Source: Armatimonadia bacterium
GTDB lineage: Bacteria; Armatimonadota; Zipacnadia; Zipacnadales; JABUFB01
Direction: 5' to 3'
DNA: 43,182 bases
NCBI GenBank assembly: GCA_039679385.1
Contig: JBDKVB010000134.1
Span: forward strand, 1 to 43,182
Each line of letters begins with the position of its first letter. The stretch's first letter is position 1. Position numbers and translations under genes: made by a program. Shown here one piece after another: positions 1-7,513 of this stretch. The notes under the pieces are model-generated. The model was not told the DNA's origin, did not search any database, and saw only the letters and a program-made list of their open reading frames with translations.

Positions 1-46
1 GAAGCTCGCGCGCGAAATGGCTTTGCTGCCCTACGTAGTCGACTAG
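1..46 (+). CDS. rpsR: 30S ribosomal protein S18, C-terminal end (partial)
   Basis: The window opens inside a gene. Reading from base 2, the frame gives 14 residues ending REMALLPYVVD before a TAG stop. The string MALLPYV closes ribosomal protein S18 in many bacteria, for example RQMALLPYVSGE in Bacillus, where it packs in the small-subunit platform next to S6. Only the tail is visible, so the call rests on this short signature. A strong terminator follows 25 bp later, so rpsR appears to end its transcription unit here. Confidence 0.72.
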   Translation, partial: KLAREMALLPYVVD

Positions 47-70
47 CACCTTCAACAGGTGACGCATTGA

Positions 71-101
71 GCCGCGCGAGTTATCTGCTCGCGCGGCTTT
101 T
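71..101 (+). terminator. Rho-independent terminator after rpsR
   Basis: A perfect 10-bp stem (71-80 GCCGCGCGAG with 88-97 CTCGCGCGGC) encloses a 7-base loop and is followed by TTTT at 98-101. The T run lies on the plus-strand side, which fits termination of the rpsR transcript. The remaining bases to 186 hold nothing I recognise. Confidence 0.85.
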
Positions 102-186
102 GCTGTTTCCTCAGATTGGATTCCCCCCCCCTCAGGCGAGGCCCTGGTGTCGGTTGCTTCCGGTCACCGACCGGGAAGCTCGCAGG

Positions 187-2145
187 CTACTTGCCCCCGG
201 TCGCCGTCACGTCGTCATACCACACCGTGCCCACCGCAGCGTTGCGTAGCAGTAGCTCGTAGGCCACCACGCCCGGCTTGAGCTCGAAGCTCTGCTGCGC
301 CTGTGTCCAGTCCTTCGCTGCCGTCAGAACGGGGCCGTCGTCATACTGCAAGCGCTTGCCTGCGCCGTCGTAGCCCAGGATCGAGAGGCGTGGCACTGCG
401 GCCCCCTCGGTGCGATACCAGACAGTTGCCACGAGCCGGGAGGCTCCCGCCGGCACCTCGCGACGGGTCGACTGCACCACGAGGTTGACTTTGTCGCCCT
501 TGCCGACCAGGGCCACGCAGGCCTGACCGCCATGCCCGCCGGTAACCCGCTGCACCTGGCTCTGACCTGTGCCGGGAGACCAGTCTGACCCCGCCCACAG
601 GAGCGGGCCATCCGCGTCGCCGATCTCGAAGCCGGGGTTCAGGAGTACGGACTTGTCCGGCTTCGTCAGTTCGGCGGTGGTCTCGCGGCAGGCAGCGCGG
701 TCCTGCTCCGACACGCCGACTAGCTGGTCATACAGATACAGCATGGTCGGGGTCTGGGACGTGGCGTACTTCATGGAGCGGTACAGGGCCAGGCCGACCT
801 CCCAGACACGAAGGTCAGCGGGTGCCAGCTCGACCCAGTCCGACCAGGCGACCTGATCGCCCTGACGGGTGTTGACGGCCCTCCCAAAGCGCGGCGTTGT
901 GGAATCCTGATTCCACATCACGTCAACGTAGGTGCGGGCGAAACGCCGGAGGTCCTCCTCATCGAACACCACACCACGGCGGCAGGCCTCAAGGGCGAGG
1001 CTGATGTCGATCGTCGCGTGGCTGTAGTCCTCGGTATGCCGGCGGAGGTCCTCGGTCGGGAGTGGGTCCCAGTAGTACCAGTCGTAGGCGTCCTTCACCA
1101 GCCGCAGATTCTGCTTGAAGTAGCGGGCCATGGCGGTTGCACGCTGACGGCACAGACCCGCGTTCGCGTACCCGGGCAAGTCTGCCAGCACCAGCCAGGT
1201 GCGCGCCAGGGCGAGGTATTGGTTGTGTGGGAGGCTGCCGCCGGGGAAACGCTGCGTGGGGTTGTCGCTGAACTTGTACAGGCCTGCTCCATCAGGCAGG
1301 TCGAGCCAGGTGCTCTCCCACTTCTGCAGCACGTCGCGGTCGAGGAAGGCCAGGTACTGGGCTGCCTTCGCGCCGTACTTGGTCTGCAGCCCGGGGGACT
1401 TCGTCACCAGCTCAAGAAACTGCGCGAGGCGGTAGGTGACCATCCCGTCATGGACCTGGTACTCGCAGGGCTCGGGTGCAAGAGTGGTGACCTCGAAGGT
1501 CGCACCGGTCTTGGCCGGTCCGGCGAGAGTGAGCTGCGCGGGCGGAATCTGGGTGATCTGCACCGTGCCCGTGTAGGCCGCGCGAGCGATCTCCTGGCTC
1601 GTGGTCGCGTCGGTGATGACATAGGAGTCCGGCGCCGGGAAGGTGATCAGGTAGCGGTGACCGGTCGCCTTTGGCTGATCTGCTCGCGACCAGGGTCGCT
1701 GAGAAGTCGGTGTCAGCGTCAGAGCGCCGACGTCACCCACGGGCTTGGCCTCGATGACGCTTACCGAGTAGTCGGCGTCGCTCCAGGCCCGGAAGCCCTG
1801 GGGATTGGGCCTGAGGCTCTCCAGCATCCGGTCCCAGTGGCTGACGAACTTGTCGAGCCAGTAGGTGTCCTGGCTGACCTCGTAGCAGTAGAGGTAGTCG
1901 CGCAGGTAGCTTGCCTCACCCCAGCCCAGGCCGCCGGAGGTCTTGGCATCGGAGTTGCCCATACCGTTGCGGTTGGTGGCGTCCCAGAGCTGGTAGCGCC
2001 CGAGCAGCCCAGGCACTCGCCCCTGCAGGGAGGAGGCGATTCGTGCGCGGTCCTCAGGGGAGAGGTTGGCTGCCTGTGAAGGGGCTAGAGTGGGCAAGAG
2101 GGCGACGAGGGAGAACAGGGCTGACAGCCGGAAGACAGGGTCCAT
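187..2145 (-). CDS. Exported protein with all-helical glycosidase-like core and C-terminal carbohydrate-binding-like domain
   Basis: 652 residues. The ATG at 2145 is preceded by GGGAGG about nine bases upstream. Residues 1-26 form a signal peptide (hydrophobic LSALFSLVALLPTLA, cleavage after SQA). The central part, about 30-490, is rich in Trp, Tyr and Asp with repeating helical segments such as LGWGEASYLRDYLYCYE and HNQYLALARTWLVLADL, which resembles the alpha/alpha-toroid fold of polysaccharide lyases, epimerases and heparinase-like enzymes. From about 503 (NPGFEIGD) to the end is a beta-rich domain with the look of CBM4/9-type modules (opening NPGFE, ending VWYDDV). I cannot name the substrate. 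It lies 113 bp after a GH172-like gene on the same strand, suggesting shared polysaccharide processing outside the cytoplasm. A non-catalytic or lyase role is equally possible. Confidence 0.6.
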   Translation of the reverse strand: MDPVFRLSALFSLVALLPTLAPSQAANLSPEDRARIASSLQGRVPGLLGRYQLWDATNRNGMGNSDAKTSGGLGWGEASYLRDYLYCYEVSQDTYWLDKFVSHWDRMLESLRPNPQGFRAWSDADYSVSVIEAKPVGDVGALTLTPTSQRPWSRADQPKATGHRYLITFPAPDSYVITDATTSQEIARAAYTGTVQITQIPPAQLTLAGPAKTGATFEVTTLAPEPCEYQVHDGMVTYRLAQFLELVTKSPGLQTKYGAKAAQYLAFLDRDVLQKWESTWLDLPDGAGLYKFSDNPTQRFPGGSLPHNQYLALARTWLVLADLPGYANAGLCRQRATAMARYFKQNLRLVKDAYDWYYWDPLPTEDLRRHTEDYSHATIDISLALEACRRGVVFDEEDLRRFARTYVDVMWNQDSTTPRFGRAVNTRQGDQVAWSDWVELAPADLRVWEVGLALYRSMKYATSQTPTMLYLYDQLVGVSEQDRAACRETTAELTKPDKSVLLNPGFEIGDADGPLLWAGSDWSPGTGQSQVQRVTGGHGGQACVALVGKGDKVNLVVQSTRREVPAGASRLVATVWYRTEGAAVPRLSILGYDGAGKRLQYDDGPVLTAAKDWTQAQQSFELKPGVVAYELLLRNAAVGTVWYDDVTATGGK

Positions 2146-2206
2146 GGGGTCAGGCCTCCCGTGGCCGAGGTGGGCGGTTCTCAGGCGGCTGCGGTTTTGT
2201 TACGAA

Positions 2207-2235
2207 GCGGCGCCTCCGAGTTCCGAAGGCGCCGC
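2207..2235 (-). terminator. Hairpin between the GH172-like gene and the downstream exported protein
   Basis: A 9-bp perfect stem (2207-2215 with 2227-2235) surrounds an 11-base loop, 23 bp beyond the stop of the upstream minus-strand gene. Reading on the minus strand the following bases are TTCGTAAC, so the T tract is poor. It may be a weak terminator or an mRNA-stabilising hairpin. Confidence 0.45.
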
Positions 2236-2258
2236 TGAGGCTCCAGCTTTGAGGGCGA

Positions 2259-3584
2259 TCAGGCTTCCCGCAATGGGATCGCCGGGTAGGTGGCGAACTC
2301 CATCTGCTCGATGGTTCTGCCCTCGCTGTTGGCGATGCGGAAGCCGATGACCCAGGTATGGGCATTGGTGTTCATGGTGTTGGTGGTCTCGATGCGGATC
2401 TTGTTCTCGCCGGCGGGGATCATGACCGCCACCGGGTCGAGACCGAAGCCATCGGTGCGCTCGCGCTCGAAGACCACACGGTCGTTGAGGGTGATGCGCA
2501 CCCGGTCATCGTAGCTGACATAGAGCTGTCCGCTTCGCGTCTCCGGGCAGTGGAAGCTCGTCCAGAGGACCTCTTCGCCGTCCTGAAAACGCTCCGAGGC
2601 CGACCGGTACTCGTTCAGATCGAGGACACTGAGACGGCTGATGACCTTGCGGGCACCGTCGCCGCAGAGCCATTCGATGGTCTCCTGGGGCCCTGGTGGG
2701 AGATCACGGGCTCCGGCCGAGAGGGTTGCCTCCGGTGCCAGCGCCTCGGCCTCCACCGGGGTCATGAAGTCGCGGTGCGGCTCGTGCTGGTACCAGAAGG
2801 CGACGGAGCGGCAATCCCCTGCGGGCACACCCACCTGGGAGAAGAGACTGGAGCGGAACTGGAGTGGGCTGCCCAGGTGGAAGCGTCGCAGGGACCAGGG
2901 ACCCTCGGCCTGCTGCTCGATACCCTCGAAGTAGTCAGCGGCCCGTGTGCCCGACAGGGCATGGGTGCGACCCAGGCCGTCGATCACATGGAGCTCGCCC
3001 GTGAGCTCCTGCCAGTCCACGTCGGCGAAGGAGGGCCGAACCTGGAGGACGGCGCCGACGAAAGCGCCCTGGCCCTGTGCACGGGCAAAGCAGAGGCTGT
3101 GGGGACCGGTGCCGGAGGTCGTCTCGCGATTCCACTGGGCATGGAGCATTCCCGGGCTGTGCGTGAGCTCCTCGGGTTTGTGGACGTCGTAGTCGAGATG
3201 GACGGCGAAAGGCTCGTCGGGCTGGAGGCTATCCGCCGCCAGGTTGGCCACTTCGACCCGCGCCTGCCGAAGGAAGGGCATGGGCAGTCGGAGGGCGATG
3301 CCCCCGTTAGTCGTGGTGCCGAGAGCCAGGCTATCGAAGTTGCCGCCGCCGAGCAGGTCGGATATCGGTATCTCGATGCTGGGTGTGGCGTCCTCGTCCC
3401 AGGAGCAGCGGAGGACCACCCCGGGCAGGCTGCAGGAGGGACCAAGCCAGAGTCGGGAGATGACGCCAGGGCCGACCAGATTGGCTACCGGCCAGACCTC
3501 GCCAGGCGACAGGGAAGGCTTGAGAATTGCCACACGGCGTTGCCGGGGTTCATTGATTGAGGGCAAGAGCGGGTAGGATTGCAT
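2259..3584 (-). CDS. DUF2961 / GH172-like protein with C-terminal beta-sandwich
   Basis: 441 residues; ATG at 3584 with AGGAGGG about 12 bases upstream. The order of motifs matches DUF2961 (GH172, alpha-D-arabinofuranosidase, fructofuranosidase and difructose-anhydride enzymes): GPGVISRLWLGP (about 38-50), LRCSWDEDATPSIEIPISDL (58-77), LRLPMPF, a HAQWNRE stretch, GTRAADYFEGIE (about 213-224) and VAFWYQHEPH (about 263-272). Most family members have GTGTEDYF or GTGAEDYF; here the Glu of that motif is Ala. No signal peptide is evident. The last 110 residues (SGQLYVSYDDRVRITLNDRVVF onward) look like an extra PA14/jelly-roll-like domain. It sits between a sugar isomerase-like gene (36 bp upstream) and an exported protein gene. 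Family assignment is firm, activity is not. Confidence 0.75.
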   Translation of the reverse strand: MQSYPLLPSINEPRQRRVAILKPSLSPGEVWPVANLVGPGVISRLWLGPSCSLPGVVLRCSWDEDATPSIEIPISDLLGGGNFDSLALGTTTNGGIALRLPMPFLRQARVEVANLAADSLQPDEPFAVHLDYDVHKPEELTHSPGMLHAQWNRETTSGTGPHSLCFARAQGQGAFVGAVLQVRPSFADVDWQELTGELHVIDGLGRTHALSGTRAADYFEGIEQQAEGPWSLRRFHLGSPLQFRSSLFSQVGVPAGDCRSVAFWYQHEPHRDFMTPVEAEALAPEATLSAGARDLPPGPQETIEWLCGDGARKVISRLSVLDLNEYRSASERFQDGEEVLWTSFHCPETRSGQLYVSYDDRVRITLNDRVVFERERTDGFGLDPVAVMIPAGENKIRIETTNTMNTNAHTWVIGFRIANSEGRTIEQMEFATYPAIPLREA

Positions 3585-3620
3585 CGCGGCGACTGTCCCT
3601 CCTGTCCGTTGGGCCCGTGA

Positions 3621-4493
3621 TCAGGCCGTGGCGACGCCGTCGCCGAGTAGCACGCGGCAGACCTCCAGGGCATAGCGGATCGCTGCGTCAAGGATCACCA
3701 GGGGCCGACCGCGCTCGCCGGGAATCTCAAGGTTGAAGGGGCCATGATAGTCGGCCTGCCTGAGCGCGGCGATGATTGCGGGCCAGTCCGCCTTGCTGCC
3801 ATAGGCGAAGGGGATGCGATGCTGGTCGCCCGAGCCGTCATTGTCGGCGATGTGCAGCGCGATAAGCAGGTCGCCGGCGGTCCGCACGGCCTCGACATTG
3901 TCCCAGCCTTCGAGGATGGCATGACCGGTATCCAGGCAGATACCGAGCGCCGGCGAGCCGATCTGGCCGATCAGTTCGCGGACGTCAGCCGTTGAACCGC
4001 CCCAGCCGGCGCAGTCCTCAGGACCCTTGCTGCGCCCAGTGCCGTTCTCCAGGGCGATGCGGACGCCAAGGGACTTCGCGCAGTCGGCGAGGTCGCTGAC
4101 AGCCCGGAGGCGGATCTCCTGCTGCTCACGGACCTGCGCCGAGCTCCCCAGGTCTTTGTTGCCGCCGGTGTGCAAGACGCCGGTGGGAATGCCCAGGGTC
4201 GCCAGCACCTGCAGGTCGCGGCGGATGGTCTCCTGGTCATGCTGACGGCGCTCAGGGTCGATGTGCGCGACGTTGGCAGTGATCGTCAGATGGGCCTGCG
4301 GCATGGCGACCCCAAGTGAGGGGGCAAGCTGGCGCAGGGAGACCAGTCGGGCCTGGGAATCCGGCGCGTCGCGCAGGACCTCCAGGTGCTCGGTGGAGAG
4401 TTCGACGGCTTGCCAGCCGGCCTCTGCGATACGACGCAGGGCCTCTTCCGGTGAGAGTTCGTAGTAGATGCTGGTCCACATGCACGGACGCAT
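3621..4493 (-). CDS. Sugar phosphate isomerase/epimerase family (xylose isomerase-like TIM barrel)
   Basis: 290 residues, typical length for the AP-endonuclease-2/xylose-isomerase-like TIM barrel family that includes sugar epimerases and inosose isomerases. Visible family features are ELSPEEALRRIAEAGWQAVELS near the N-terminus, LGVRIALENGTG (metal-ligand Glu in strand 5), GICLDTGHAILEG (metal-ligand Asp and His), LHIADNDGSGDQH and a final FNLEIPGER with the last acidic ligand. All four metal-binding positions appear present. A cytoplasmic metal-dependent epimerase or isomerase acting on a sugar or cyclitol is likely, but the substrate cannot be read from sequence. Start chosen at ATG 4493 with GAGG upstream; the Met four residues later is an alternative. 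It lies between the FHA gene (45 bp) and the GH172-like gene (36 bp) on one strand. Confidence 0.8.
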   Translation of the reverse strand: MRPCMWTSIYYELSPEEALRRIAEAGWQAVELSTEHLEVLRDAPDSQARLVSLRQLAPSLGVAMPQAHLTITANVAHIDPERRQHDQETIRRDLQVLATLGIPTGVLHTGGNKDLGSSAQVREQQEIRLRAVSDLADCAKSLGVRIALENGTGRSKGPEDCAGWGGSTADVRELIGQIGSPALGICLDTGHAILEGWDNVEAVRTAGDLLIALHIADNDGSGDQHRIPFAYGSKADWPAIIAALRQADYHGPFNLEIPGERGRPLVILDAAIRYALEVCRVLLGDGVATA

Positions 4494-4538
4494 GACGCGA
4501 CACGCCTCGCAATCTAAGATAGTGATGGCCGGCTGGGA

Positions 4539-5549
4539 CTAGCCCAGGTAGATCTCAAAGGTGACGCTGATGTCGCCCATCTGGATCTGGTCGCCGGGTC
4601 TGAGAGTGACGGGACTGGCGATACGCTCGCCGTTGAGGAAGGTCCCGTTGAGGCTGTTGAGGTCGGACAGCACATACCCGGCCTCGGTGCGGGCGATTCT
4701 TACATGCTGCGGTGATGCCTTCGGGTCGGCCAGGCGCAGGTCGCAGTCGGCTGAGCTGCCGACCAGGAAGGGACTCTTCTGGAGGCTGATATTCGGTGCG
4801 CCCGGAGCGGTGAGATAGGCCCAACCGGCGGGCACCGCAGCTCCCGCAGCGGCAACCGGAGCGCCTGCCGGAGCTGTCGTCTTCGCTCGCTGTGCCGCCA
4901 TGACCCCAACCACTGCGGCGAGGGCAACAAGCAGCACGGCCAGGACGATTAGGCCCACAATGATGGCTGTAGCTGGAGAGCCTGCCGGGGCCTCCGGCGC
5001 GGTCGGTGCCGCCAGGTTGGCGCTCTCGGGAGTGATCGAAGCGTCTGCCGCGGGCTGCTGGGTCTGCGGCATACGGTAGTCGTTGATCGGGACCTGCGGC
5101 GCCACAGGCTGCACCGTGGCGTTGTCCTGTGCAGGTGGGAGCGGAGCAAGCGGCTGAGCAGGAGCCGGCGCCATGGGTGTCGTCGGGACCGCAGGCACCT
5201 CGGGCACGGCCGTCCCGGTGGCGCCTTCGGTGCGAGAGGTGGAAGAGGGGCGCGACGTAGTCGTGCGGCTGCTATCGCGAGGCGCTGCCGGCTTGTGGGT
5301 TGAGGTGGAGGAAGGCTTGCTGCCGTTGCGGGTGGTGGAGGTCTCGGAGCTGCCGGAGCGGGGCTTCGCGGACTCGCCCATGAGTGCGCGCACCGCTTCG
5401 GAAGCCCGGTCACTGTCGGACCGAGTGGCCTCCTGGCGGTCCGACGAGGAGCTCGACGTGGTGCCGGACCCCTCGTCCTGCTGAGCCCCTAGCGGCAGGC
5501 ACAGGAAGGGAAGAGCCAGGATCAGGAAGGCGGGCGCGATGCGTCGCAT
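4539..5549 (-). CDS. Membrane-anchored FHA-domain protein with Ser/Thr/Pro-rich extracytoplasmic region
   Basis: 336 residues from ATG 5549; a TTG nine bases upstream is in frame, but the GGGGG ribosome site at about -12 favours the ATG. Order of parts: signal peptide (APAFLILALPFLCLPLGAQ), a 150-residue Ser/Thr-rich then Pro/Ala-rich low-complexity segment, one membrane helix (TAIIVGLIVLAVLLVALAAV), a short Ala-rich linker and a C-terminal FHA domain (about 250-336). This order puts the linker outside and the FHA domain in the cytoplasm. FHA domains normally bind phosphothreonine. Here SDLNSLNGTFLNG is conserved, but the usual GR is GS (FLVGSSADCD) and the SRxH motif is SPQH, so phosphopeptide binding may be altered. 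A partner kinase is not adjacent. It has its own promoter-like site upstream. Confidence 0.8.
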   Translation of the reverse strand: MRRIAPAFLILALPFLCLPLGAQQDEGSGTTSSSSSDRQEATRSDSDRASEAVRALMGESAKPRSGSSETSTTRNGSKPSSTSTHKPAAPRDSSRTTTSRPSSTSRTEGATGTAVPEVPAVPTTPMAPAPAQPLAPLPPAQDNATVQPVAPQVPINDYRMPQTQQPAADASITPESANLAAPTAPEAPAGSPATAIIVGLIVLAVLLVALAAVVGVMAAQRAKTTAPAGAPVAAAGAAVPAGWAYLTAPGAPNISLQKSPFLVGSSADCDLRLADPKASPQHVRIARTEAGYVLSDLNSLNGTFLNGERIASPVTLRPGDQIQMGDISVTFEIYLG

Positions 5550-5626
5550 GGAACACAACCCCCATCAGGGATGACCACCCGGCTGCCCGTGCAACCATGG
5601 CGGCGTAGTCACGAATGTCTATGCAT

Positions 5627-5654
5627 ACAATACCAGTAACACCGGGACGGTCAA
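5627..5654 (-). promoter_or_regulatory. Sigma-70-type promoter for the FHA gene
   Basis: On the minus strand, TTGACC (5654-5649) is followed after 16 bp by TATTGT (5632-5627), about 78 bp before the FHA start codon. The -35 box matches five of six consensus bases and the -10 box four of six. A palindrome covers the -35 box. Confidence 0.5.
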
Positions 5655-5673
5655 GGGGATTCCCCTGACCGTC
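5646..5673. repeat. 28-bp near-perfect palindrome over the FHA promoter -35 box
   Basis: The left arm begins GACGGTCA and runs AGGGGA; the right arm is TTCCCC then TGACCGTC. Pairing is complete except for one extra A at 5654. It overlaps the TTGACC element, so it is placed like an operator for a dimeric repressor. An RNA role is less likely because there is no adjacent T run. Confidence 0.5.
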
Positions 5674-5701
5674 GGCAGAGGCACGGAGACACTCGTCGCA
5701 G

Positions 5702-5737
5702 AAAAACACACCCTGACGGCTAGAAGCCGTCAGGGTG
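5702..5737 (-). terminator. Rho-independent terminator of the response regulator gene
   Basis: A perfect 12-bp stem (5709-5720 with 5726-5737) has a 5-base TAGAA loop. On the minus strand it is followed by TGTGTTTTTCT. It lies 34 bp after the response regulator stop codon. The TTT on the other side could give weak plus-strand activity. Confidence 0.88.
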
Positions 5738-5771
5738 TTTCGCTGAGAAGCCGGAAACTACCTGCGGGGGG

Positions 5772-6464
5772 TCAGGCAGCGGCCTCCAGCTTATATCCGA
5801 CACCGGGCACCGTGATGATGAGCTTAGGGCTCTTCCGGTTCTCTTCGAGCTTGCCGCGCAAGCGCCCGATGTGAACATCGAGGGTACGGGTACGAATGCC
5901 CTCCGGGTACGCCCAGACTTCCCACAGCAACTGTTTCGACGGAATGACCTCCCCAGGACGCGAAGCAAGAGCACAGAGCAGGTCGAATTCCTTGGGCGTG
6001 AGCGTAACCTCGTGCTCGTCGCAGGAGACCGTGCGGCGGTCACGACGGATGACCAGCGGGCCTGCCACGAGTTCGCGTTGCGGCTGCCGCTGGGAGTACT
6101 CGCGGACTCTTCGCATCAGAGCCCGGACCCTGGCGACCAGTTCGGCACGCTGGAAAGGCTTAACAAGATAGTCGTCTGCGCCCACCTCCAACCCAACCAC
6201 TCGGTCGATGTCGCCCCTTCGTCCCGTGAGCATGATGATAGGTACCACGGAAAAGCGTCTCAGCTCACGGCATACGTCCAGCCCGTCCATATCCGGCAGA
6301 CTGAGATCAAGCAGAACGAGATTCGGCTGTTCGTCGTGCATTCTGGCCAAGGCCTCCGCCCCGCTGCTCACTGCGACAGAGGCCAACCCCGCGTCCGTAA
6401 GGGCATCTGTTAAGGCTTCATGGAGGTAACGATCGTCCTCCACAATCAAGGCCGTACCGTTCAT
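5772..6464 (-). CDS. OmpR/PhoB-family response regulator
   Basis: 230 residues from ATG 6464, chosen over an in-frame GTG at 6482 because GGGGAG lies about 11 bases before the ATG. The receiver domain (1-120) has the acidic pair D10/D11 (VEDD), the phosphoacceptor D53 (LLDLSLPDMDG), T80 (MLTGRRGD) and K102 (YLVKPF). The C-terminal winged helix (about 135-228) has VTLTPKEFDLLCALASRPGEV and the recognition-helix region TRTLDVHIGRLRGKLEEN. All phosphorylation residues are present, so it should be a phosphorylated DNA-binding transcription factor. No histidine kinase gene is next to it, so it is an orphan in this window. It has its own terminator. A possible -10 box, TAGAAT, lies at 6517-6512 without a good -35. 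Confidence 0.93.
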   Translation of the reverse strand: MNGTALIVEDDRYLHEALTDALTDAGLASVAVSSGAEALARMHDEQPNLVLLDLSLPDMDGLDVCRELRRFSVVPIIMLTGRRGDIDRVVGLEVGADDYLVKPFQRAELVARVRALMRRVREYSQRQPQRELVAGPLVIRRDRRTVSCDEHEVTLTPKEFDLLCALASRPGEVIPSKQLLWEVWAYPEGIRTRTLDVHIGRLRGKLEENRKSPKLIITVPGVGYKLEAAA

Positions 6465-6630
6465 GAGGGCATAACTCCCCACTCAGTGATCTGCCCCCAC
6501 CCAGCAGGTCTATTCTAGCCGCCAGGAGGGTGGAGGAAACACAAAACCTGACTTGGGCGGGTTGTGACAAGCTCTCTCGCGTCTGTAACGGGACGGCGAC
6601 AGACGAGCTACGGAGTGGATATCGGCCAGC

Positions 6631-6716
6631 GTACCCCGGGGTTTAGTGCGGGGTACGGACTGCCCGCCGACGGCAGGACAGGGGATTGCGGAAAGGGTAC
6701 TTGACAAGGGGGGTAC
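6631..6716. repeat. GGGTAC repeats around the GNAT promoter
   Basis: GTACCCC (6631-6637) and GGGGTAC (6650-6656) form an inverted pair. Further direct copies of GGGTAC lie at 6695-6700 and 6711-6716, directly flanking the TTGACA box. This arrangement could be a set of operator half sites. GTAC-containing words can recur by chance, so the reading is tentative. Confidence 0.35.
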
Positions 6717-6729
6717 ACGACGGGATAAG
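6701..6729 (+). promoter_or_regulatory. Sigma-70 promoter for the GNAT gene
   Basis: TTGACA (6701-6706) matches the -35 consensus fully. A 17-bp spacer leads to GATAAG (6724-6729), four of six bases of the -10 consensus. The start of transcription would fall near 6736, about 115 bp before the GNAT start codon. Confidence 0.7.
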
Positions 6730-6746
6730 GTGAAGGGGAGTGCAGG

Positions 6747-6875
6747 ATGCCCAGCGGCCACGGACTGCTGGGCCTCGTTGTGTGCTTGCCCCTTGTGAAG
6801 CCACGACGCATCGGCGCCGCAGACGAGTTGACGCCGTTCCGAGGACGACCCAATGAGCGATTCACCCCGTGTTGA
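6747..6875 (+). CDS. Possible 42-residue leader peptide upstream of the GNAT gene
   Basis: An ATG at 6747 has AGGGGAG about seven bases upstream and opens 42 codons ending TGA at 6875. The frame overlaps the first 23 bases of the GNAT gene in another phase. Residues are MPSGHGLLGLVVCLPLVKPR and then a charged tail. It has no recognisable domain. The position fits a leader peptide with translational coupling, but an ORF of this length is expected by chance in GC-rich DNA. Confidence 0.22.
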   Translation: MPSGHGLLGLVVCLPLVKPRRIGAADELTPFRGRPNERFTPC

Positions 6876-7440
6876 ACTCCGTCCCGCCATGCCCGAGCAG
6901 GTGGCGCTGATGGCCAGGATCATCCGCAAGGCCTTCTGCCCTGTTGCCCAGCAGTGGGGGATTACCCGAGAGAAGCTCCCCAACTACGCCAGTTTTGAGA
7001 CTGCCGCCCACCTTCGTAAGCACATGGTGGAACGCCGGATCACCATGTTTGTGTTGTATGAAGATGACCTTCCTGTTGGCTGCGGTGGATGCTCACCCGA
7101 CCAGGAGGTGCCCGCCAAGGGCTGGCTGAACCGTGTGGCTGTGCCCCCGGCTAACCAGGGGCAGGGCCGAGGGAAGCTCCTGGTGCGGCTTCTTGAGGAG
7201 GAACTGCGCAGACGCGGCTACACCCGTGTGCGCCTGGGTTGCCTGCCGCATCTGAAGGGCTTCTACGAGGCCCTGGGCTACGAAGTGATGGGGTCTTGGC
7301 ACATCGAGAACTGGCCTGCTGACTTGCTGCAGATGGAGCGCGACCTGGTACCCACGACGGAGGTGCAGGCTGTGGCGGAGACCGAAGAACAAGAAGCTGT
7401 GTGCAGCGAAGAGGCACCCTCCGACTGCTGCACCAAGTGA
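6853..7440 (+). CDS. GNAT family N-acetyltransferase
   Basis: 195 residues; ATG 6853 follows GAGG by nine bases. Gcn5-related acetyltransferase fold: N-terminal ELRPAMPEQVALMARIIRKAFCP, a central strand VLYEDDLPVGCGG, then NRVAVPPANQGQGRGKLLVRLLEEELRRRG with the acetyl-CoA pyrophosphate-binding QGQGRG loop (about 101-106), and GFYEALGYEVMG at the end of the fold. It transfers an acetyl group from acetyl-CoA to an unknown amine. The last 30 residues are an acidic extension ending CSEEAPSDCCTK, with three cysteines, which is unusual for the family and could bind metal. It is followed 73 bp later by the FAD oxidoreductase gene. Confidence 0.85.
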   Translation: MSDSPRVELRPAMPEQVALMARIIRKAFCPVAQQWGITREKLPNYASFETAAHLRKHMVERRITMFVLYEDDLPVGCGGCSPDQEVPAKGWLNRVAVPPANQGQGRGKLLVRLLEEELRRRGYTRVRLGCLPHLKGFYEALGYEVMGSWHIENWPADLLQMERDLVPTTEVQAVAETEEQEAVCSEEAPSDCCTK

Positions 7441-7513
7441 GTGGCCCTACGGCCTGGCGCTGGAGGAGCGGGACCTGGTGGTGTGCCTTGCAGGCCTTCT
7501 GAGGAGTTGGGAC

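Larger units (their letters stand above)
6465..6852. other. 388-bp intergenic region between divergent genes
   Basis: This stretch separates the minus-strand response regulator from the plus-strand GNAT gene. It holds the possible -10 TAGAAT of the regulator gene (6517-6512), several copies of GGGTAC with one inverted copy (6631-6716), a good sigma-70 promoter for the GNAT gene (6701-6729) and a possible leader peptide (from 6747). I see no larger coding region in it. Confidence 0.6.

Noticed and set aside
2358-3560. A 400-codon plus-strand frame opposite the GH172-like gene
   Set aside because: It mirrors the minus-strand codons and shows no recognisable domain. The minus-strand frame has family motifs and a ribosome site.
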